A DNA stretch of 64,000 nucleotides from Nonomuraea aurantiaca (lineage in GTDB: Bacteria; Actinomycetota; Actinomycetes; Streptosporangiales; Streptosporangiaceae), in the NCBI RefSeq assembly GCF_020215705.1, contig NZ_JAIWNB010000013.1, positions 62,001 through 126,000 of the forward strand. The letters are read 5' to 3'. The notes beneath the pieces were generated by a model. The model was given only the letters and a program-made list of their open reading frames with translations, searched no databases and was not told where the DNA came from. The translations under genes and the position numbers were made by a program. Shown here piece by piece: positions 33,087 to 40,975 of this stretch. Position 1 is the first letter of the stretch, and every line of letters starts with the position of its first letter.

Positions 33087-34256
33087 TCAAGCTCCCAAGG
33101 GTGGTGGGGTGGACCAGCGTCGCGCCGCGGTGTGGCGGGGGCCGGACAGGACGGCGGGGAGGCGGCGTACCTCCTCCAATGCGGTGGGCGGATCGCGTAC
33201 GCCGCCGAGGTGGTCCAGGCTCGGGAGCTGGGCGGCCATGGCGCGCGTGGCGGGGCGGTAGGTCGGCGAGCAGGCCAGCGGGGACCACCAGACGAGCCGG
33301 TGGCCGAGCCGCGACAGGCGGGCCGTGGCGCGCACCATGGGGGCGCAGTCGCCGCGTTCGAGCCCGTCGGACAGCACGATCACGAGCGCGCCGCGGGCGA
33401 GCGCCGCGAAGCGTGGGTTGCCCAGGAACCGCGCCAGCGCCGCGCCGATCGCCGTCCCGCCGTCCGCGTCCGTGACCAGCCCCGACACGGCCCGCAGCGC
33501 CTGATCGGCATGCGGGTGCGACAGCGCGGCGGTGATCCGGGTGAGCCGGGTGCCGAAGGTGAACACCTCCGTACGGGCCGGCGCCGCGCGCAGCGCGGTG
33601 TGCGCGACGCGGAGCAGGTCCGGGGTGTGCAGCCGCAGCGAGCCGGAGACGTCGACCAGGATCAGCAGGCGGCGCGGACGCGGCGGGCGGGCGAGGCGGC
33701 GCAGCTCGATGATCTCCCCGTCGTGGCGATGGGCGCGCCGCCACGCGTGCCGCACGTCCAGCCGGTCCCCTGACCGGGCCGGGCGGCGTCGCCGTGACGG
33801 CGTGGCGGGGAGGACGGCGGGCCAGGCGGCTTCGAGCGTGCGCATGAGCGCGTGCCGCCCCTCGCCGGTCCGGCCGAACTCGCGGGTGCCGTAGGTGCTC
33901 AGGGTGCTGGCCTCGATGCCGTCGCCCGGCCGTACCTCACGTGGCGGGTCGTCCTCGCCGGGTCCACCGGGGGACGGCGCGCCGCCCTCGTCGCCTTCGG
34001 GCGGCGGGTCTTCCCCGCCAGGTCCCCCCTGCCGGAACCAGGCGTCGAAGACCCGGTCGAAGGCGGGCAGGTCGTCCACGTTCTGGAGCAGGGTGATCCG
34101 GGCGTACCAGTACAGCGTGGTCAGGTCGGGCGGCGGGGACTCGGCGATCGCCCACAGCAGGTCCGCGCGCTTGGTCGGCGCGGCGGGCACGCCCACGCTG
34201 CGCAACGCGGTGAGAAACCCCCAGAGATGGTCCGCGGCGGGGGTCAGGTCAGGCAT
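33087..34256 (-). CDS. VWA-domain protein, CoxE-like
   Basis: A 389-residue protein. The N-terminal 190 residues are helical and Pro/Gly-rich (around 75-110); the C-terminal VWA domain has the MIDAS motif in LLILVDVSGSLRLH, then TDADGGTAIGAAL and VIVLSDGLERGD. It fits CoxE, which together with the MoxR-type CoxD helps insert or sulfurate the molybdenum-copper/molybdenum centre of CO dehydrogenase-like enzymes. Its start overlaps the MoxR gene by eight bases. Acts in the cytoplasm as a maturation factor. Confidence 0.88.
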   Translation of the reverse strand: MPDLTPAADHLWGFLTALRSVGVPAAPTKRADLLWAIAESPPPDLTTLYWYARITLLQNVDDLPAFDRVFDAWFRQGGPGGEDPPPEGDEGGAPSPGGPGEDDPPREVRPGDGIEASTLSTYGTREFGRTGEGRHALMRTLEAAWPAVLPATPSRRRRPARSGDRLDVRHAWRRAHRHDGEIIELRRLARPPRPRRLLILVDVSGSLRLHTPDLLRVAHTALRAAPARTEVFTFGTRLTRITAALSHPHADQALRAVSGLVTDADGGTAIGAALARFLGNPRFAALARGALVIVLSDGLERGDCAPMVRATARLSRLGHRLVWWSPLACSPTYRPATRAMAAQLPSLDHLGGVRDPPTALEEVRRLPAVLSGPRHTAARRWSTPPPLGA

Positions 34257-35112
34257 CGTCGAACACCTCCTCCGCGTGCGCGAGGAGGAGCCGGGTGTCC
34301 TCCTCGTCCTTGATCAGCAGGCCGAGTGCCCGGCGCAGCGCCACTGGCCACGGGCTGCCGCCCTCGGCCAGCGCCCGCGCGCCGCGCGCCCACTCCACCG
34401 ACTCGGCGATGCCGGGCCGCTTGAGCAGCGGCAGCCGGCGTACACGCTGCACCGCCCGTACGAGCCCCTCCGCCGCCCGCTCCTCCAGCCCGGGAACGGC
34501 CGCGCGCAGGATCGCCCGCTCGCGGTCCGGCTCGGGAAAGGCGATCCAGTGGTAGAGGCAGCGCCGCTTGAGCGCGTCGTGCAGCTCGCGCGTGCGGTTG
34601 GAGGTCAGCACCACGATCGGCGGCGTGCGCGCCCGTACCGTGCCCAGCTCCGGGATCGTGATCTGGAAGTCGCCCAGGAACTCCAGCAGGAACGCCTCGA
34701 ACTCGCTGTCGGCCCGGTCGATCTCGTCGATCAGCAGCACCGCGCCCCGCTCGGCCTGTACGGCGCGCAGCAGCGGCCGGCGCAGCAGGAACTCCTCGCG
34801 GTACAGATCACCGACGTCCTGGCCCCGGCTCTCGGCCACCCGGACCTGGAGGAGCTGCTTGGGATAGTCCCACTCGTACAGCGCCTGGCCGGAGTCCAGC
34901 CCCTCGAAGCACTGCAGCCGGATCAGGTCCAGGCCGGTGACACGCGAGAGCACCGCGGCGACCTCGGTCTTGCCGACGCCCGGCTCGCCCTCCAGCAGCA
35001 GCGGCCGGCCCAGCCGCAACGCCAGGTGGATGGCCGTGCACAGCCCCTCGTCGGCGAAGTAGCCCGCGCCCTCCAGCGCGGCGGCCAGTTCGCCCTCGCG
35101 CCAGAGGGTCAC
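34249..35112 (-). CDS. MoxR-family AAA+ ATPase, CoxD-like
   Basis: A 287-residue AAA+ protein with Walker A LLLEGEPGVGKTEVA, Walker B AVLLIDEIDRAD, the MoxR-type KRRCLYHWIAFPEPD sensor region and a C-terminal helical lid. MoxR/CoxD proteins work with VWA partners in maturation of molybdenum hydroxylases. The GTG start at 35112 overlaps the EthD stop (GTGA), and the stop overlaps the VWA gene, so the three are probably translated together. Confidence 0.9.
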   Translation of the reverse strand: MTLWREGELAAALEGAGYFADEGLCTAIHLALRLGRPLLLEGEPGVGKTEVAAVLSRVTGLDLIRLQCFEGLDSGQALYEWDYPKQLLQVRVAESRGQDVGDLYREEFLLRRPLLRAVQAERGAVLLIDEIDRADSEFEAFLLEFLGDFQITIPELGTVRARTPPIVVLTSNRTRELHDALKRRCLYHWIAFPEPDRERAILRAAVPGLEERAAEGLVRAVQRVRRLPLLKRPGIAESVEWARGARALAEGGSPWPVALRRALGLLIKDEEDTRLLLAHAEEVFDDA

Positions 35113-35411
35113 AACTGGGCGTGCTCGGTGGTCAGCAGGTGGACGCGCTGGGAGGTGTGCGCGGCGGCGTCGGCCGCGGCGGCCTTGCCGTCCTCGGAGC
35201 CGAACGCGGCGGCGCGGGCGTCCTCGTCGTCGAAGTACAGCTCGTTCACCGAGTCGTACGCCCCGCCGTCGCCGGTGGTGACGCTGACCGTGTACTTGCG
35301 CAGGCCGGGCAGCCTTTTGGCGAACTCGACGTGGTCCTCCACCACCCACTTGGCGAACTCCTCGTGGGACAGGCCCTCGGCCCGCTTGAGCAGGGAGACT
35401 ACTTTCAGCAT
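35109..35411 (-). CDS. EthD-domain small protein
   Basis: A 100-residue dimeric alpha-beta barrel type protein starting MLKVVSLLKRAEGLSHEEFA, with LPGLRKYTVSV and YDSVNELYFDDEDARAAAF; this matches EthD, named for ethyl tert-butyl ether degradation but present in many catabolic operons. It overlaps both the Mo-subunit C-part stop (by seven bases) and the MoxR start. The role is probably accessory in the pathway of this operon. Confidence 0.85.
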   Translation of the reverse strand: MLKVVSLLKRAEGLSHEEFAKWVVEDHVEFAKRLPGLRKYTVSVTTGDGGAYDSVNELYFDDEDARAAAFGSEDGKAAAADAAAHTSQRVHLLTTEHAQL

Positions 35412-36424
35412 GGTTCCTCCACTTTCAGGCGCAGGGCGTCGAGCCCGCGCAGGACGCGTTCGGGGGTGAACGGCATCGACTCCAGGCGCACGCCGCAGGC
35501 GTCGAAGATCGCGTTGGCGATGGCCGGGATCGGGGCGTTCGCCGTCATCTCGCCGATCCCCTTCGCGCCGTACGGCCCGTTTCCGGCCGGGCGCTCAAGG
35601 AACAGGCTGTGCTGTACGGGAATGTCGGCGGGGCCGGGCATCAGGTACCCGGCGAAGTCGCGCGGCCCGTGCTCGCGCGACGGGTAGTAGGGCTCGGTGG
35701 TCTCGAACAGGGCGTGCGACACGCCCATCCAGGCCCCGCCCTCCACCTGCTGCGTCGCCATGGCCGGGTTGAGCGCCCGGCCGATCTCGTACGCGTTGTA
35801 CAGCTCCAGCACCTCCACCACCCCGGTCTCGTCGTCGACCTCGACGACGGCGGCCGTACACGCGTGCGCCTGGCAGGAGTCGGGGTCCATCTCCCCCGTC
35901 TCGGGCACCGGCGCGCTCGGCTCCTTGAGGTAGATGCCGCGACCGGAGATCGTCCGCCCGTGCTTGAAGTGCGCGGCCAGCGCCAGGTCGGTGATGTGGA
36001 TGCGCTTCTCCTCCGCGCCCTTGAGCCGGATGAAGCCGGTGCCGTCGGTCTCCAGGTCGGCGGCGTCCACCTCCAGCTCCTCGGCGGCCACCTCCAGCAT
36101 CACGCCGCGCGCCTCGGCGGCGGCCATGATGACGGCGTTGCCGACGCGGTGGGTGCCGCGGCTGGCGAAGGTACCCATGCAGTGCGGGCCGGTGTCGGTG
36201 TCGGCGGTGTCGACGAGCACGTTCGCGATCGGCAGGCCGAGCGTCTCCGCGGCGCACTGGGCGGCGATCGTCTTGATGCCCTGGCCCAGGTCCACCGAGG
36301 ACAGCGAGATCACGAACGTGCCCGTGGTGGTGGCGTGGATCAGCGCCTGCGAGGGGTCGCCGCCCAGGTTCATGCCGGTCGGGTAGTTGACCGACGCGTA
36401 TCCGCGCCCGCGCAGCAGCGCCAT
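35405..36424 (-). CDS. Molybdenum hydroxylase large subunit, C-terminal part (separate gene)
   Basis: A 339-residue protein equal to the second molybdopterin-binding half (MoCoBD_2) of xanthine dehydrogenase-family large subunits. It starts with RGRGYASVNYPTGMNLGGDP, has VDLGQGIKTIAAQCAAE, MGTFASRGTHRVGNAV and the catalytic-Glu motif YGAKGIGEMTANAPIPAI. The usual subunit of about 780 residues is here encoded by two genes, this one and that at 36427-37857, with two bases between stop and start. The pair should assemble with the FAD and 2Fe-2S subunits. Confidence 0.88.
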   Translation of the reverse strand: MALLRGRGYASVNYPTGMNLGGDPSQALIHATTTGTFVISLSSVDLGQGIKTIAAQCAAETLGLPIANVLVDTADTDTGPHCMGTFASRGTHRVGNAVIMAAAEARGVMLEVAAEELEVDAADLETDGTGFIRLKGAEEKRIHITDLALAAHFKHGRTISGRGIYLKEPSAPVPETGEMDPDSCQAHACTAAVVEVDDETGVVEVLELYNAYEIGRALNPAMATQQVEGGAWMGVSHALFETTEPYYPSREHGPRDFAGYLMPGPADIPVQHSLFLERPAGNGPYGAKGIGEMTANAPIPAIANAIFDACGVRLESMPFTPERVLRGLDALRLKVEEPC

Positions 36425-36426
36425 CG

Positions 36427-37857
36427 CTACAGCCCCTCTCGGGTCGTGGAGGACATGCGGCGGTACGCCTCGGGCAGCTCGTGCCCGGCCATCTCCGCCG
36501 CCTTCTGGATCACCTCGACCAGGGCCGTACCCTCGGCGACCTTACGGTGGGCCTTGAGGTCCCCGTCGCGGTAGGCGTTGAGCAGGCGCAGCCGCAGCGG
36601 GTCCAGGTCCAGGGCGCGGGCGATCCGGTCCATCTGCGACTCCAGCGCGAAGTCGGCGATGGTCACGCCGAACCCGCGCATGGCGCTGGAGGGCGTGCGG
36701 TTGGTGAAGACGCAGTGGCAGTCGGCCCACACGTTCGGGATCGAGTACGGGCCGGGCAGGTGAGCGGCGGCCTTGGTGGTGCCGTACGGGGTGTGGCGGG
36801 CGTACGCGCCGGCGTCGACGTACAGCGTGACCTTGCGGCCGATGATCCGGCCGTCGGCCATCACGGCGTCCTTGATGTAGATGCGCTCGGCCGCGCGCGG
36901 CGAGGAGACCTGCATCTCCTCGGCCCGGTCGTACACGAACTTGACCGGCCGGTCGGTGGCCATCGCGGCCACGCACGCGACCGGCTCGACCACCACGTCC
37001 ACCTTGCCGCCGAAGCCGCCGCCGACCGTACCGCCGACGATGCGTAACTTGTTGAACGGCGTCTCCAGGATCAACGCGGTGTTGTCCAGGGTGAAGAAGC
37101 ACGCCTGGGTGTCGGAGTGGATGCGCAGCCGCCCATCGGCCTGCGGCACCACGACGCAGCCGGTGGTCTCGGCAGGAGCCTGCTCGATCGGCGCGGACTG
37201 GTAGCGCCACTCGAAAACGTGGTCGGCCCGCGCGAACGCCGCCTCCACGTCACCGAACCGGATCCGCCGGCAGTGGTGACCCTCGTAGATGAAGTGGTTC
37301 TGCCCGTGGTACTCGTTGACCAGCGGCGCGCCCTCCTTCAGGGCCTCCTCGACGTCGAAGACCGGTGGCAGATCCTCGTAGGCGACCCTGACCCTGGCCG
37401 CACCCTCCAGCGCGGCCGCCTCGGTCTCGGCGACCACGGCGCAGATGGGCTCGCCGAGGTACCGCACCTTGTCCACGGCCAGGATGGGCTCATCGTCGGG
37501 TCCGACGCCGATCAGCTTGAGCGGGGTGTAGAGGTTGTTCGGGATGTCGGCGTGGGTGAGGATCCGCAGGACACCGGGCACGGCCAGGGCCTCGCTCAGG
37601 TCGACGTCCAGGATCCTGGCGTGGTGCCGGTCGGAGCGGTGCATCTTGAGGTGGGCGAGCCGCGCCGGGGCCACGTCCTCGAAGAACTCGGTGCGCCCGG
37701 TGACGTGCCCGCGCGCGTCGGAACGCTGAACGACCGAGCCGATCACGGTGAAGTCGCCGCCACCGTCCACGCCCGTGCCGGCGGCGGCCCGCTCGTCGGC
37801 GAACGTACTCGTGTCGATGGGAGCGAGCCGGTACGTGGGGGCGAGCCGATCCGTCAT
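36427..37857 (-). CDS. Molybdenum hydroxylase large subunit, N-terminal part (separate gene)
   Basis: A 476-residue protein with the aldehyde oxidase/xanthine dehydrogenase hammerhead domain (IGSVVQRSDARGHVTGRTEF, VRYLGEPICAVVAETEAAAL) and the first molybdopterin-binding half (VVGGTVGGGFGGKVDV, TNRTPSSAMRGFGVTIA). It ends in SSTTREGL, right at the boundary to the second half. The ATG at 37857 overlaps the 2Fe-2S gene stop by four bases. The substrate is unknown; the residues fit the xanthine/aromatic-heterocycle hydroxylase group rather than CO dehydrogenase. Confidence 0.88.
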   Translation of the reverse strand: MTDRLAPTYRLAPIDTSTFADERAAAGTGVDGGGDFTVIGSVVQRSDARGHVTGRTEFFEDVAPARLAHLKMHRSDRHHARILDVDLSEALAVPGVLRILTHADIPNNLYTPLKLIGVGPDDEPILAVDKVRYLGEPICAVVAETEAAALEGAARVRVAYEDLPPVFDVEEALKEGAPLVNEYHGQNHFIYEGHHCRRIRFGDVEAAFARADHVFEWRYQSAPIEQAPAETTGCVVVPQADGRLRIHSDTQACFFTLDNTALILETPFNKLRIVGGTVGGGFGGKVDVVVEPVACVAAMATDRPVKFVYDRAEEMQVSSPRAAERIYIKDAVMADGRIIGRKVTLYVDAGAYARHTPYGTTKAAAHLPGPYSIPNVWADCHCVFTNRTPSSAMRGFGVTIADFALESQMDRIARALDLDPLRLRLLNAYRDGDLKAHRKVAEGTALVEVIQKAAEMAGHELPEAYRRMSSTTREGL

Positions 37858-38357
37858 CGCGCCACCGCCTCCTCCTGCGGGGACTTGGCGCGGCGGCGCC
37901 TGGCCGCCTCCAGGATGGCGATCACGATGGGCCGGTAGCCGGTGCACCGGCAGACGTTGCCCGAGATCGCCTCCACGACGTCCTCCTCGCTCGGATCGGG
38001 ATCCCGTTCGAGCAGCGCCTCGGCGACCATGATCATGCCGGCCGTACAGAAGCCGCACTGAGTGGCGAAGCAGTCAACGAAGGCACTCTGCACCTCGTCC
38101 AGCTCACCACCGGCGGCGACCCCCTCCAGCGTGCGGACCTCGCGGCCGGCGACGGTCTCCACCGCGACCAGGCAGGCCACCTCGGGCCGACCATCGACCA
38201 GAACGGTGCAGGTACCGCAGGCGCCCTGCGCGCAACCGCGCTTGGCCGCGGTGAGCCCCAGCGACTCCCGCAGGCTCGCGAGCAGCGTGGCCCCCGGCAC
38301 GGCGATGAACTCCCGCCGCTCACCGTTGACGACGAGCGAGACGATCTGTGACGGCAC
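37854..38357 (-). CDS. 2Fe-2S iron-sulfur subunit of the molybdenum hydroxylase
   Basis: A 167-residue CoxS-like subunit. The plant-type cluster is bound by RGCAQGACGTCTVLVDG plus Cys in PEVACLV, the second cluster by QCGFCTAGMIM and NVCRCTGYRPIV. The subunit carries electrons from the molybdenum centre to FAD. It overlaps the large subunit start by four bases (ATGA). The gap of 138 bp to the FAD gene upstream has no gene. Confidence 0.95.
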   Translation of the reverse strand: MPSQIVSLVVNGERREFIAVPGATLLASLRESLGLTAAKRGCAQGACGTCTVLVDGRPEVACLVAVETVAGREVRTLEGVAAGGELDEVQSAFVDCFATQCGFCTAGMIMVAEALLERDPDPSEEDVVEAISGNVCRCTGYRPIVIAILEAARRRRAKSPQEEAVAR

Positions 38358-38495
38358 GGTCCACCTCTTTCTGACGCGCAGGCATCCGTTCTTCCGCTCC
38401 CCCGAAGGGGCCTTTCCCAGGGGACCCCCGCCACCACGGACCCGTCACGGGGATCGAGACGGTCGCGTGACGAACCACCTGGACAACCATCGTGG

Positions 38496-39332
38496 TCACC
38501 GCACCACCGGAGGGATGAACGCGCGCCGCAGATGCACCGGCAGCACCCGCCTCCGGTACCACGCGCTGGCGTAGGCGTCGTCGAAGGGGTCGATGTCACC
38601 ACGGGCGGCCGCCTCACCCGCCTCGGTGAGGACCTCGGGAGTCAGCGGGCGCCCCCGCAACAGCCGCTCGGCCGACACCGCGCGCACCGGACGCGGGGCG
38701 ACGCCGCCAAGCGCGATCGCGGCGGAGGCGACCACGCCATCGGAGGTGACCCCACCGTCAGAGGTACGGGTCACGGAGGCGACGGTCACGATCGCCGCCG
38801 AGTTGAGGCGGCGGCGCATGGCCTTGTGGTAGTACCAGGTGCCCGGCTCCGGCAGCGTAGCCCGTACCGCCACGACGACCTCGCCCGACCCGACCCCGGA
38901 ACCCAGCACGTCGGCCACCGGCGCGTCGCGCCGTCCGTCCGGCCCGGCGATCTCGCAGGTCGCGTCGAGGGCGAGCAGGCAGACGGCCAGATCGCCGTAC
39001 GGCTGCGCGACGAACAGGTTGCCACCCACAGTGGCTTGGTTGCGGATGGTCGGAGAGCCGATCGTCCGCAGCGCGGGGCGCAGGAAGGCGAGCCCGGGAT
39101 GCTCGCCGACGGCGGCCAGGGTGGCCGCCGCCCCGATCCTGGCCACCCCGTCGCGCGCCTCGACGCCGTCCAGCCCCGCCCGGCGCAGGCTGATCAGCTC
39201 GGTCACGGACGCGGCCCCGCTGTTCACCAGCGGCATCACCACGGTGCCGCCGCCCATGATCCAGCCACCCCGTGCCGAGCAGGTGACCACGGCCTCGGCG
39301 GACTCCGGCACGTGTACCGCCTGGATCACCAT
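38496..39332 (-). CDS. FAD-binding subunit of the molybdenum hydroxylase
   Basis: A 278-residue CoxM-like subunit with the two flavin motifs: MGGGTVVMPLVNSG (near residue 26) and TIGSPTIRNQATVGGNL (near residue 93), and the C-terminal domain (PVHLRRAFIPPV). First gene of the operon; GGGAGGG lies seven bases before the ATG. It is divergent from the GntR regulator, and the 97-bp gap carries several TTATCGAT-type boxes. Confidence 0.93.
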   Translation of the reverse strand: MVIQAVHVPESAEAVVTCSARGGWIMGGGTVVMPLVNSGAASVTELISLRRAGLDGVEARDGVARIGAAATLAAVGEHPGLAFLRPALRTIGSPTIRNQATVGGNLFVAQPYGDLAVCLLALDATCEIAGPDGRRDAPVADVLGSGVGSGEVVVAVRATLPEPGTWYYHKAMRRRLNSAAIVTVASVTRTSDGGVTSDGVVASAAIALGGVAPRPVRAVSAERLLRGRPLTPEVLTEAGEAAARGDIDPFDDAYASAWYRRRVLPVHLRRAFIPPVVR

Positions 39333-39361
39333 GTCGCGGCCCTCCCTGCCCTCGGCGTCTA

Positions 39362-39415
39362 ATTATCGATAATTGATTATCGAGGTAGGAGGAGTCAAGA
39401 TGGCCATCGATAATC
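39362..39415. promoter_or_regulatory. Triple ATTATCGAT boxes between the hydroxylase operon and the GntR gene
   Basis: A perfect 12-base palindrome ATTATCGATAAT (39362-39373) is followed by GATTATCGA (39375-39383) and an inverted ATCGATAATC (39406-39415). The boxes fill the AT-rich part of the 97-bp divergent gap, the expected place for GntR operators controlling both directions. Confidence 0.65.
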
Positions 39416-39429
39416 GGTAGGATCACTCC

Positions 39430-40107
39430 ATGGCTGATGAGCCCTCCAAGCTGCCGCGTCTCACGCTGGCCCGGCAGATCCGCGATTCGCTGGTCGGCAG
39501 GATCGTGTCCGGCCAGTTCAGGCCCGGCGAGCGGCTGGTGGAGACCCGGCTCGCGGCCACGTACGGCACCAGCCAGGCGCCGGTGCGCGAGGCGCTGCGC
39601 GAGCTGGAGGTGATGCGGCTGGTGGAGACCCAGCCGCGCCGCGGCACCTTCGTCCGGCCCTTCGTCCAGGAGACACTGCGCGAGAGCTACGTCGTACGGG
39701 CGGCGCTGGAGGAGACGGCCACCCGGCTCGCCCTGCTGGCCGGGACCGTACCGGTGGAGGCATTGCGTACGGACGTGGCGGCGATGCGGGCCGCCGCCGA
39801 GAGCGGCGACGGCGAGGCATCGGGCCGCGCCAGCGTGTCCTTCCACCGGCGCATCGTCGAGGCCGCGCACAACGAGCTGCTCAAGCTCTCATGGGAGGGC
39901 CTGCAGATCGAGGCGCGCACGTCGGTCACGATGGTCGCCACCGAGGTCGACCTGCACGACATCGCCCGCGACCACGCCGACCTGCTGGCCACGATCGAGG
40001 AAGGCGACCTGGAGACCGCGTGCCGGCACGCCCGCGACCACCAGTGGCACTACGCCGACCTCCCGCACGACGCCCACGGGCGCACCCGCGACTCCGCCGC
40101 GGGCTGA
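39430..40107 (+). CDS. GntR-family (FadR/FCD-type) transcriptional regulator
   Basis: A 225-residue regulator. The N-terminal winged helix is typical (QIRDSLVGRIVSGQFRPGER, YGTSQAPVREALRELEVMRL, RRGTFVRPF), and the C-terminal helical FCD domain has the metal/ligand histidines (SFHRRIVEAAHNELL, RDHADLLATIEEGD, CRHARDHQWHY). It is divergent from the molybdenum hydroxylase operon, which it probably represses until the substrate or product appears. The operator boxes in between support this. Confidence 0.93.
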   Translation: MADEPSKLPRLTLARQIRDSLVGRIVSGQFRPGERLVETRLAATYGTSQAPVREALRELEVMRLVETQPRRGTFVRPFVQETLRESYVVRAALEETATRLALLAGTVPVEALRTDVAAMRAAAESGDGEASGRASVSFHRRIVEAAHNELLKLSWEGLQIEARTSVTMVATEVDLHDIARDHADLLATIEEGDLETACRHARDHQWHYADLPHDAHGRTRDSAAG

Positions 40108-40231
40108 CCACCGGCCTCCCGCACCCACGCCCTGGTCATCTGCCGCCAAGTTCATAGTCGGCCCGGGCGGAAGCCACCTCCTGAGCGCAGGACAGGCTGA
40201 CCTTTCTCCGCACGATGTGGTCGGCGCTACC

Positions 40232-40330
40232 TCAGCACAGGTGCCGGGGACTGGTATGGACGGTGTGGGCGGCCAGGGCCTCCTCGATCAACGCGTCACG
40301 GGAGCCGAAATGGTGGACCACCAGCCATGG
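40232..40330 (-). pseudogene. Fragment of a TetR-family regulator
   Basis: On the minus strand a short stretch reads WLVVHHFGSRDALIEEALAAH, which looks like the end of the TetR helix-turn-helix (the HHFGSRDALIEEAL helix is characteristic), then loses similarity and stops at 40232. Neither the preceding helices nor the ligand domain are present. It is a scar, not a gene. Confidence 0.4.
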
Positions 40331-40445
40331 GTGACCCTGGTCCCCTCCGCCACCGCACGTGCCGCCATGCCACCGACAGATTTCCGCGAACGACGTCACA
40401 GCGCATTCCTGAAACAGGAGTTCCTCCCCTATTCTCTTACTCCGC

Positions 40446-40649
40446 ATGCACGTCGCCGCCCCATGGGGCGGTGACTCGGCGGGCAGGGAGTTCCAGCGGG
40501 CGTACATGGAGGACGACGGCCCCGACCTGGTGCTCTCCTGGGCGAGGCGTATGGTCGGCGAGATCGTCGACACGGGTACGGCAGTACGGCAGAGCGTCGA
40601 CGACTCGGTGGAGGCGGAGGCCGTGTCGTTCCCCAGGAGAAGGACCTAG
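40446..40649 (+). pseudogene. Possible fragment of a WXG100-like protein
   Basis: A 67-codon frame reads MHVAAPWGGDSAGREFQRAY, then WARRMVGEIVDTGTAVRQSV. The WGGDxxGREFQRAY segment followed by a helix is as in the second half of small actinomycete WXG100/ESX-type proteins. The N-terminal helix is missing and no good ribosome site precedes it. From 40650 to 40975 I see nothing else that can be supported as coding. Confidence 0.3.
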
Positions 40650-40975
40650 CGGCTTGACCGCAGCCCATCGGCGCGAGGGCGGGCCGGGGCGGACATGGCC
40701 ATAGACACCGGTCCAGGGCGCAACATCAGCTCCCCGCGACGGCGTGTTGGCGAGTTACCCATCATCGAGAAGTTCGCCGTCGCCGCGCTGTATATGCGAT
40801 CCAGAAAACGAGAACACCATGGTGGGCAGCGCCGGTGTACCGGTGTGAGCGGTGACGAGATCACCATGCGGATCTTCATCACCTCTCCCCGCCCGACCAC
40901 TGATGAACTCCGCGAAGGTGGCGCGGTTGCGACGAGCCGCCGCATGCGGTCGGCGTGCCTTCCAGGGCAGGGGCC

